From Haliclystus octoradiatus (lineage: Eukaryota > Cnidaria > Staurozoa > Stauromedusae > Haliclystidae): 64,000 nucleotides of DNA. The notes under the pieces are model-generated. The model was not told the DNA's origin and searched no databases. It was given only the letters and a program-made list of their open reading frames with translations. The stretch covers positions 1,155,001 through 1,219,000 of the forward strand of contig OU744453.1 of the NCBI GenBank assembly GCA_916610825.1, given 5' to 3'. Position numbers and translations under genes: made by a program. Below, piece by piece: positions 58,301 to 64,000 of this stretch. Position 1 is the stretch's first letter. Every line of letters begins with the position of its first letter.

Positions 58301-60528
58301 ATTTTATTTACTAATCTATAGAGCCTTTAAAACATTTGAGTTAGCGTTGCGTTTTCACATTTCCCGCTTGTTCTTACGAAACAAGCTGCCATCTTTAAAT
58401 TGCTTTTTTCTTGCAAAAATGACTAATTATAAATTCAAAATGGGGCTACTGTCACGAACCCCCTTAATACTCTGAAACTTGAAGGAATATCACAATTCTT
58501 TTTTGTAATCCTGCGAATGCATAAAAAGGAATCCCATAGATACAAGTACAGGCCGCTCGGTGACAGAAAGTATTTTTTTTTTAATTTGAAATCCAAATAT
58601 ATCTGAGTTCTACCTGCAGAACATCTGTTTCAGTTGTCATTATCCCAAACATTAGCGTTTGAAATATAGAAAGCCTTCAATTCCTACTTCAATAATATAT
58701 CAAAATCGTTCAACATCTATATATACTGACGTATTTAAATACACAATAAAAGAGTCGATGTTGTGTATCATGTTATCGGATATTTCAAATTAGCTTGAAT
58801 CATTTGTTATTACAAATTTCTAAGAATGAAAAATAATGTGCACAATTATATAAAATTATATGTATGGATTATTGTGAGGATTTTACAATATTTTCGTGTG
58901 AAACATAGTGACAAAAATCACGATTAAATTTGTTCCGACGTTTCGACATGATGTTGCCATTATCAAGGTTAAAAAACAGATTTTATGAAATTGCGAGATA
59001 TATAAGGGTTGGTTAAACGTGTTTGAGATATAAATTTAATATTCTATGAAAACCGATGTCACAAATTGCAGGGAATCTGCTTCTGCACAGCTTGATGCAA
59101 GCCGCAAGAACTAAATCCGTTCCTCCCAAACCCAATTTCTGTCTCTGATCATAATCTGATGTAATATTATGAAGATCAAGACCTCATTTCGACCGGTTTA
59201 GAAATATTTTATTAATTTAGATTCCTTTATTTTTTTAAAAGTGGTATCACATGGTTTTATATGCGTTTTAAGTACGAAGAGTTTGACTGCAAATATGGAA
59301 GCCTTCTAATCTGCGTAGTCTGCTGTGTTTGTATATTCCATCTCTATCTCTACCCTCTACTACTATAAAAAACATGACCTACAAAACTTTCTACGCACTA
59401 ATTTCAAAATCATACTGTTTATTTCGAAAATAATTGAAATGATTCAATATTTAAATATATATACAGCATTCCTTTAAAAAAACTAATTTGATCCTGTGAT
59501 GTACATTCATTCTTCAGTCATATATTCTTAATGAAGACTACTTCTGAATATTTGACTTGAGCACTATAATTTCAGTTAAAAGAAACAGTTTTACGGGTCC
59601 ATCGTTAACAAAATTTCCAATTCAAAGCTTCTGGATAGTTGTGCTTTAATATTGATATTTGAGTAACTCGATCACAAATTACCCAATTGAAACATAATTT
59701 AAAAAATGACCATGTGGTCGATGAGACCATAATACATATTGTAATCATGTTAATAGTACATCATGGATTTTCAATGACAATAGGCTCTCCACAGGAGCAA
59801 GTAAAAAGCTACCTGAGGCAGCCTTCTTTTTCTAGTGTTCTTATAAGTGAGAGATTAATTGCAGCGCTCGATGAATCAAGTCGCGTGAAATTTCATAAAA
59901 CATTTCTTTTAGCCTTGATAATGACAACAGCTGTTGAAAGGTCGGTAAAAAATAATCTTGATATTTTGTCGCTATCTTTCATATGAAAACGTTTTTTTAA
60001 AGATTTTAGAATAGCAAAAATTATTGTAGTAACTTAATTATTATTATTATTATTATTTTATTTTATTATTATTTACCAGTTGAAAACTTACCTCCTCTTT
60101 TACAGCCTGCACAGCCCTATAAATAAAAATGAATTTTGCAATAATAAAATACAAAAGTCTATTTTAAACAGTGTCTCGCACGGTCACACCATCTAATTAA
60201 TTAAATCGCTGGATGTTACCTGAATTTCCAAATAAACCCCATTTGTTTTCAGAATTAAATTACTTTGATCACTGTGCATTGTAACATTTGATAGAGAACA
60301 CATCAATTGGTTGTCCCCATCAGGATAGCAATTAGCAGACCGACACTTTTCATTTGAAGTACATGAGATTGTACAGGATGTTAAATCTGTTGTTTTATTG
60401 ACAGAAATAATATAAGCATCAATAATATAACCGAATACTGGTTTATACAATTGCAATTCAGACGAAGTGGCAGTAGCCTCCTTGAAAAGAAAAATAGTTG
60501 CAATTAGCAGAAGTACGTAGGAAGCCAT
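46382..60528 (-). CDS. Secreted PAN/apple-TSP1 protein with C-terminal three-repeat cysteine module
   Basis: Four exons on the minus strand: 60528-60220 (ATG), 60116-60092 (a 25-nt microexon), 54416-54246 and 46737-46382 (TAA). They total 861 nt, phase-matched at each GT-AG junction: 286 residues. Residues 1-20 are a signal peptide (MASYVLLLIATIFLFKEATA). About 25-103 have a PAN/apple-like cysteine pattern (SCTISCTSNEKCRSANC, then LMCSLSN). The microexon adds GCAGCKRG. Next is a thrombospondin type 1 repeat (WTAWTTWSDDC, then RERSCTP and SSPCG). The last ~115 residues repeat a C(L/M/V)(K/H)...C pattern three times (RCLKY, NCMKA, MCVHIKGG), as in a lectin-like beta-trefoil. I recognise the modules, not the gene. 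It is probably extracellular and ligand- or glycan-binding. Introns 2 and 3 (5.7 and 7.5 kb) are full of transposons. Confidence 0.82.
47264..47504 (-). repeat. 3' LTR of the Gypsy element
   Basis: 241 bp from TGTTGTGAGTGTGTAAAG to TAGGGAATACAACA on the plus strand; identical by eye to the LTR at 52216-52456. For the minus-strand element this is the 3' copy. Confidence 0.95.
47505..47516 (-). other. Polypurine tract
   Basis: AAAAAGGGGAGA on the minus strand immediately before the 3' LTR, the usual primer site for plus-strand DNA synthesis in LTR elements. Confidence 0.75.
47656..52134 (-). CDS. Gag-Pol polyprotein of the Gypsy element
   Basis: A single frame of about 1,492 residues from ATG at 52134. 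The frame is open another 38 codons into the LTR, but that leader is unlikely to be translated. In order: Gag-like N-terminus; two CX2CX4HX4C zinc knuckles (~345-380); aspartic protease (CDTGAQRTVAG, ~428); reverse transcriptase (~600-790) with LDAKSGYWQMPLDE and catalytic VDD in KIVDDTLID; RNase H (QTDASKTKG, ~905); integrase with HHCC zinc finger (HQGIERTKRR...CKQC), then TDLFSL, SDGGPQFAAKVF and the ESSVKSVK glutamate; and a GPY/F-like end (W..TGIVI...RNRRYIRKF). Pol order RT-RH-IN marks Ty3/Gypsy. Gag and Pol are fused without frameshift or stop. There is no envelope and no chromodomain. Lineage within Gypsy not assigned. Confidence 0.93.
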   Translation of the reverse strand: MESLQLAKNSRTGYKSLTCRALDRLDSSINFFDTIETHIRNINDLNASELSCQQAKTALQNYQLAHLAVVTLQPIEDNSEENDINTFENRLLASECVILQRKTLFTRPTSTHSTTSTSTTSSTPPVRCTAKPPPLLEEDVDFKIFSQWQETWFNYCSLIGLSLQPHERQVATFWGLCSPGFLSMIRRVLQIDRTTILTTDELLNLIKDHLRSKRNTNLDWQSFLTIRQSDNQTIDHFYTSLMESSDYADVDKVTPEILRTAILILGLNDEEIKRKVIAKTPSLNLADTLKFLQTEEAATANAHTLTNNNSNSFTASAFTRNKNKSTTKEQSKENKHKGANNQSSACKYCGFSSHYGPKCPAEKSICRHCKKTGHYSHVCLSTTNHHDNELQLQPPVKTSHVKIQNVGEDLPFLDICVYKGEKYLQTVQAICDTGAQRTVAGPDFISQLKMDIVSLLPSSKDIFTAINNNQLTQLGQVSVYFKLAGRVVPCNVIICDQIEGLYLSMQMCKDLNIISQNFPAPLTHQINSISHSPNNSSPLIFKHDEKQCWLDSLSTNPSNQQKSEDITKLKTIYSKVFHSDTRLQPMSGPHVGDTMKIELKPDAVPFAVMTARKIPFPQREKVKLELDRLESLGIIAAVADEPVTWCHPLVIVPKSDGDVRLCVDLTKLNKQVNRTLHPSPTPADAVASIDRTSNIFTLLDAKSGYWQMPLDEASQHLTTFITPWRRYKFLRAPMGFISSGDSYNLRIDLALEGLLHVTKIVDDTLIDADCYTTLMSRTCDVLERFAKYNITLNTKKCVFAEESLNFVGYKISPGSYAADSKKLDAISKFPQPTNRTELRSFLGLVNQLGMFTADLSGKLAPFRDLLKTCNEFLWLADHTIAFEATKQLLLSPPVLSGFDPSSPTVLQTDASKTKGLGFVLLQQQQGMWKLIQCGSRFLQPCETRYAMVELEALAILWAIRKCKVYLSGLPAFQVVTDHKPLIPIFNNYTLDAIENTRLQSYKSKLSQYQFTVTWTKGKDHAIPDALSRAPVCDPTPDDIEDDSQFPTDQIIRIAALRLSHDDSEDNTSITRAPLADPMIDQLRSIAHTDTHYQQLIIAIQQDFPEPITPAVGLFRKIWPELSIDNGLILFGDRLVIPRSSRSDVISRLHASHQGIERTKRRARQVVYWPGMNSDLTNAVQSCKQCAKYLPSLQKEPLISDPLPSRVFESVSTDLFSLNGKHYLIYADRLSGFPFISEWRDDPSSSQVLEVIKHHFVQTGVPSQLRSDGGPQFAAKVFNDFLISWGVNRSPSSPHYPQSNGHAESSVKSVKTLLAKVSNGNIKSDEFLRGLLELRNTPRAEGISPAQWVYGHPLRSYVPAHFRSFSKDWQLAAKTIDKKLIDLATKNKKYYDSNAHSLSPLPIGSTVILQSPITKRWDETGIVITANPHDYVIRLPSGKVKWRNRRYIRKFTIPDDDDINTHVDNPNNTDNTDVTLQLRRSTRARQTPKRYST
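52216..52456 (-). repeat. 5' LTR of the Gypsy element
   Basis: Same 241-bp sequence as 47264-47504, 82 bp upstream of the presumed gag-pol ATG at 52134. It should carry the promoter. In the minus-strand reading it contains TTATCATTATAAG-type AT runs but no clear TATA consensus. Confidence 0.95.
52457..52640. repeat. Repeat block next to the LTR element
   Basis: Contains near-direct repeats (TTGAGCTGTGTAGAGCAC versus TTGAGCTCGTTTAGAGCAG, each followed by TGTTG) and a mirrored GAGCTCAACA/TGTTGAGCTC pair. It is probably an older foldback element into whose edge the LTR element jumped. Confidence 0.4.
52780..54079 (+). pseudogene. Decayed non-LTR reverse-transcriptase C-terminal fragment
   Basis: Conserved blocks of an RT-derived protein family appear in order but in shifting frames: QLLGAPIGG (52.87 kb), then HHALFLLQHRFSTH, TLPVSVGSIGIRSAKS and NAWLNALPSALLG in the long frame 52945-53670. 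Later come NRPDGMSL (53.70 kb), GRSLVWDFTYVD, AAETLGTFGEDS and IGIAIQRGNAISV (54.03 kb). At least two frameshifts and two stops interrupt it. The palm catalytic motif lies upstream and is absent. The family assignment rests on remembered consensus blocks, so the exact clade is open. Confidence 0.75.
54541..54835 (+). mobile_element. 3' end of a CR1/L2-like LINE
   Basis: An open run FNRVIRPWNNLPEHIVTAK, then TFKLKL, ends in TAG at 54687. It matches the C-terminal block (NRV..WN.LP..IV.A.....FK..L) common to CR1/L2-type LINE proteins. It is followed by a short 3' UTR ending in AATAAAGCAACAACAACATC, a typical short-repeat tail. The 5' part is missing (5' truncation). Confidence 0.7.
56226..58083. 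mobile_element. 1.86-kb TIR element with subterminal tandem repeats
   Basis: Ends GTATGGTGGCCCATCGTTGC and its complement, with TACA duplicated on both sides (56222-56225, 58084-58087). Both ends carry arrays of GGCCCATCGTTGCCATAG: eight copies at 56229-56525, six inverted at 57870-58083. At the left they form a 75-bp composite with ACCACGTGG spacers. The interior has no credible gene, so it is non-autonomous; the superfamily is not assignable from a 4-bp target site alone. It lies in intron 2 of the PAN-TSP1 gene. Confidence 0.85.
58933..58975 (-). ncRNA. Decayed Penelope-type hammerhead-like sequence
   Basis: Minus strand reads CCTTGATAATGGC...CATGTCGAAACGTCGG, one or two changes from the CTGATGATGGC...CGAAACGTC arrangement common in Penelope-like element terminal repeats. 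The CTGATGA core is mutated, so no cleavage is expected. Confidence 0.45.
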
Positions 60529-60984
60529 AACTACAAACTCCTATCAGATCTGACAGCAGGTTAAACAAGGATTTAAATAAAGAGCTACCACTTACTATAT
60601 AGTGTCTATATTTACTAAATCACGTGGTGCGGTCATTGTGCCTGGTTTGGTACGCATGCGTGAGTACTGCTACTGGTTTTGGCAGGAAATTCGCAAGGAG
60701 CAGTGGAGGTGTTGAACCGATCAAACAATAGAATCACAGCAGGACAACTTTTACAAGGGCAGTAATTTAAGGTCAAACCCTTCTTAGCTCAAATGCATAT
60801 AAAATGGTCATAGAAACGGGAGAAAGATCACAAAATTGCTGTATGATGTCTGAATTTTAATATATCATGATTCCATACTCAAAATACGAATCAGACTTTC
60901 AGCGAAGTCTATAAAATGAGATTAGAATGTGCTATATTTAGCAAAGGTTTGTACTTGAAGTGTTTGGTGCTTCACTAAAGCCCT

Positions 60985-61067
60985 GGCCAAATGACTTTTT
61001 ATTTCGCCAACATTGTTGAATTCAACAAAATCCGATGAATGTTGGCGAAATAAAAAGTCATTTGGCC
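60985..61067. repeat. 83-bp hairpin built from Harbinger termini
   Basis: GGCCAAATGACTTTTTATTT continues to a 30-bp perfect arm, facing its exact complement across a 23-base loop. The same motif starts again at 61201. It is either a minimal MITE lying beside the full element or subterminal structure of that element. Confidence 0.8.
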
Positions 61068-61410
61068 ACCCTCACCTTTTCGGATTTTGTTGGCTGAATG
61101 TTGAATTTGTTGAATTTCGATTTTGAATACATTCAAAAATTTCCTCAACATTCATCGGATTTTGTTGAGTTCTATTGTTCTCTACCGATGTTGGCGAAGT
61201 GGCCAAATGACTTTTTATTTCCTCAACATTGTTGAGTTTTGTTGAAAATATGAACCTTCCTCTGATTGGTCAACAATGATGTAGCTCGACTCAGGTCTCT
61301 AAAAAAAATTATTTACGCGCGAAATTTGCAGCGATTCTAAATATTTTCTTGTGTGATTTGTTTTGTTTGAGCTTGAATAATCTCTATAGTAATAATAGTA
61401 TATTTAGATA

Positions 61411-62312
61411 ATGGCTTTGATAAATGAAACAGTAGAAAATGTAGATCTGGAAATAGAGAACCAAATCCTGTATGATTCAGAAAGTGAAGACGATGATACA
61501 ACAAAAGTCATGCGTATGAAGCTTGCATTGTTTGAAGCAGAAATGAAGCGAAAGGCATCAAAAGGGAAAAAAGGGAAAGGCAAGAAAGTGGCAAGAGTAG
61601 CTAGCATCGTGGGTTCAGATGATGAAGTATGTGTTGTAGAAAAGCCTGTAAAAAAGCAAAGAAAAACGAGGATGAAAGGAAACCATGGACGACTGGGGAG
61701 GTGTTTCGATTAATTGAGTATGTAGAGGAGAATACGTGCCTATGGGACACGAGCACTAAAGAATACAGGGATAGGGGCATGAAAGAACATGCCTTTGCTG
61801 AGATAGCCTCAGAGTTAATCACTACGTCAACGGAAATAAAATCAAAGCTGTCCTCAATAAGGACCCAAGTTGCACGTGAGTTGGCAAAAGTCAACAAAAC
61901 TAAATCTGGGCAAGGGACTGATGAGCTATATGAGTCCAAATGGATTTATTGGAGAAAGGCTCAATTTTTACTCCCTACATTGCAGGCAATGAGAAGTAAA
62001 GATAATTCGTCTTCTTTTTTATCGGACCAGTCAACGACTGATGATGGCAGTGCTGACTTAAGCATGGAATCTGCTGACATGAACGTGCCAGGTCCCTCCA
62101 GGATGCCAAAGAAGGCTAAGTTAGCAAATGAAAAGCAGGCCTTCTTCAAAGAGTGTTTGGGGGTCCTACAGCAGCCCACAGAGAAGACAAACCCCTTCAC
62201 GGCTTACCTGGAACAAAAATTAAATGGCCTGGAACCTGATGCAAGGAACTATGCTGAGAAAAAAATACTGGATTTAGTGTTTGATTTAGAATCACATGGT
62301 GTCCCTTCTTGA
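61411..62312 (+). CDS. Harbinger MADF-domain DNA-binding protein, one frameshift
   Basis: Starts MALINETVENVDLEIE with acidic and Lys-rich stretches, then loses frame near 61665-61675 in the A-rich run coding KKQRK. It continues in another frame as DERKPWTTGEVFRLIEYVEE. The second frame holds a MADF (Myb/SANT-like) domain: W at PWTT, LIEYVEEN.CLWD, YRDRGMKEHAFAEIA, KLSSIRTQVARE, WIYWRKAQFLLP. A C-terminal helix (YAEKKILDLVFDLE) may dimerise. About 300 residues in all. In Harbinger elements this protein carries the transposase to the nucleus and the ends. A sequencing error could equally explain the single indel. Confidence 0.75.
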
Positions 62313-62766
62313 AAAATATAGTGTAAAATAAAGATCATAGTTTCACTATTATTACGTTATTTTAATTATTATTGTAAATCATTTTGTTATTTTTCTGTTT
62401 TGAAGCAAATTTAAATTTCAAGTCAAATAAAAGTTCTAAATCAAATGTAAATATTCACTAAGGTAATTTTGATGCTCAAAAAATTTCTTTGCTAGTGTTG
62501 CTTGTCGACCAATCACACTGGCACTGGGCCACCATTTGAAGGACGGGGGTCCTAACAAACCCTCCTTGCTCTAACATGTATTTTTCTTTCTCTACATAGC
62601 CCATGGAATGGGGCAACATACAATGTGAACTAATGTAGTGAACACAATAATGTTATTCATATCATATTGAATAATCAATTACTACAGAATAAATCATGAT
62701 TGATGCAAATAGAAAATAACATTTAGTTACATAGAATGATCACCAGACATGTAAATAATTGTAAAA

Positions 62767-62830
62767 ATCAAGAAAGACACAAAACTATTTTTCAAAAACG
62801 TGCAGAAAAATTGTGTGTCTTTTCTTAATT
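62767..62830. repeat. Small hairpin related to the 6116-6305 element
   Basis: ATCAAGAAAGACACAA and TTGTGTGTCTTTTCTTAAT face each other across about 28 bases. The arm shares TCAAGAAAGACACA with the palindromic hammerhead element, but no hammerhead core is present. Confidence 0.6.
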
Positions 62831-63190
62831 ATGTTACTATTTTTTACAGCACTGCTATATATTTCTAACTTATGAATTTAGAATTAAATTTTAAATAACT
62901 CATGTAATATATTTATATGTATATAATGGCCTGCAACCTAATGTTAAATTCTATTAAATTGATATCCCAATTTAAATTTTTGAATCCAATTGTAGCACTG
63001 TAGCAATTGTAATAATGTGTCATTGACAGCATTCCATAGTAGTCCATAAATACAGATAAATATAATCCATAATGGTCTTGAATAAGTTTCTTCAAGACGA
63101 AATAAAACCAAAACGGAGAACAAGAGATGTGGTTTGAAGGCGCTAAGAGGCACAATTTAATTTCATTCAACTTTAGTCTCTGAACTCAGC

Positions 63191-64000
63191 GTGGAAGTAC
63201 TTCTTCATTTCGTGACATGTTTCGCATGACAGTGAGCGACTTTCGTACAATTCTAGGCAAAATCGAGAAAGACATTACACCTATGGCTCGATCAGGAGAA
63301 ACTGCAATTATCAATCCAGAAACCAGGCTTGCTCTTACTCTTCGCTTTCTTGCAACCGGCGAGCATTTCGATCTTTGTCATTCACGTTTCGGATATCAAG
63401 AGCAGCTGTCTCGTACATCGTAATAGAGGTATGCAAGGCAATCATCAGTAACATGCAATCTGACTACATGAAGTTACCAACGACATGCAATGAATGGCTA
63501 GAAATTGCAAATGAATTTGAGCAGAAGTGGCAATACCCAAACTGCATAGGAGCTGTAGATGGGAAGCATATAATTCTACAAGCGCCTTCCAATGCTGGCT
63601 CTTTATATTATAATTACAAGCATTCAAATTCCATAGTCTTGATGGCTGTCGCTGGTCCAAACTATGAATGTATGTACGGTATGCTGACATTGGCACCAAT
63701 GGAGGAGTATGAAATAAATGTAGACAACTTGATAACAATAAACTGTCTCTACCTGAACCAAGAAAACTTCCAGGTAGGGATCCGAGCAAGCCAATTCCTT
63801 ACGTTCTGGTTGGAGATGATGCTTTTGCACTCAAACCAAACATGATGAAGCCATATGCTCAAACAGGGTTAACAGATGAGCGTAGAATTTACAACTACAG
63901 GCACAGTCGTGCAAGAAGAATTTCTGAATAGAATACTGGTATCAAGATGGAGAGTTTTCAGAAATGCCATACTACTCTCGCCTGTGAATATTAATACTTC
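63191..64000 (+). pseudogene. Harbinger (HARBI1-like) DDE transposase, frameshifted, truncated by window edge
   Basis: The reading probably begins after an acceptor (CTCAG|CGTGG) at 63191: RGSTSSFRDMFRMTVSDF, then LALTLRFLATGEHF. The frame breaks near 63380 and resumes as FRISRAAVSYIVIEVCKAI, then CIGAVDGKHIILQAP (first catalytic Asp). It breaks again near 63675 with a stop in the glycine loop and resumes PYVLVGDDAFALKPNMMKPY (second Asp) and RRIYNYRHSRARRISE (Glu). A third shift near 63928 leads to SRWRVFRNAI. The D-D-E motifs and HARBI1 spacing are clear; three frame disruptions make it non-functional. Confidence 0.82.

Larger units (their letters stand above)
60985..64000 (+). mobile_element. 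PIF/Harbinger-type DNA transposon, right end outside window
   Basis: The pair of genes typical of Harbinger elements (Myb/MADF-type DNA-binding protein plus DDE nuclease) is on one strand behind a repeated terminal motif GGCCAAATGACTTTTTATTT (60985 and 61201). The right terminus and target duplication cannot be seen. Frameshifts in both genes show it is no longer autonomous. Confidence 0.75.

Noticed and set aside
59687-59986. A 99-codon open frame on the plus strand inside an intron of the PAN-TSP1 gene.
   Set aside because: No recognisable domain, no supporting splice or promoter signals and AT-rich composition. Likely chance or an unidentified transposon scrap.
60020-60075. ATTATT/TTATT run.
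   Set aside because: Plain microsatellite with no further structure.

Overview
The window is AT-rich animal DNA with spliced genes, GT-AG introns mostly of 0.1-1 kb, and many transposon-derived repeats. A nested gustatory-receptor-like gene, a PAN-TSP1 secreted protein and a PLEKHG5-type Rho exchange factor together point to a bilaterian invertebrate. I would guess a marine lineage outside the vertebrates, but the species cannot be named from this sequence alone.

Layout. 1-7.7 kb (+): the last ten exons of the VPS15/PIK3R4 gene, encoding its C-terminal WD40 propeller; the 5' part lies outside the window. 7.7-12.5 kb: intergenic. 12.5-40.7 kb (+): a complete 23-exon PLEKHG5-like RhoGEF gene. 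The hand-spliced exons sum to 4,056 nt, an intact frame of 1,351 codons plus stop. Its 4.3-kb intron between the two exons that begin the PH domain holds an antisense seven-helix receptor-like gene (33.5-34.7 kb) with its own TATA box. 40.7-46.4 kb: intergenic, with repeats and a pair of DR1-type nuclear-receptor sites. 46.4-60.5 kb (-): a four-exon gene for a 286-residue secreted protein (signal peptide, PAN/apple-like module, TSP1, three-repeat cysteine module). Its introns have collected a young intact Ty3/Gypsy LTR retrotransposon (47.3-52.5 kb), non-LTR reverse-transcriptase fossils (52.8-54.8 kb) and a 1.86-kb terminal-inverted-repeat element (56.2-58.1 kb). 61-64 kb (+): a PIF/Harbinger-type DNA transposon with a MADF-domain gene and a decayed transposase, running off the right edge.

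VPS15 is the pseudokinase scaffold of the VPS34 lipid kinase in autophagy and endosomal sorting. PLEKHG5 activates Rho-type GTPases and has also been tied to autophagy. The two lie head to tail, but nothing here shows co-regulation.

The most unusual layer is a scatter of short dispersed sequences with the conserved core of hammerhead self-cleaving RNAs (about 3.1, 6.2, 14.0 and 43.3 kb, plus a decayed different type at 58.9 kb). Two have intact stems I, II and III. One lies in a near-perfect 190-bp palindrome beside a 55-bp verbatim copy of a VPS15 exon. Another sits between 18-bp direct repeats. Other points of interest are a 58-bp unit carrying a 3' splice site repeated three times at one VPS15 intron end, and three closely spaced LC8-type motifs in the PLEKHG5 tail.
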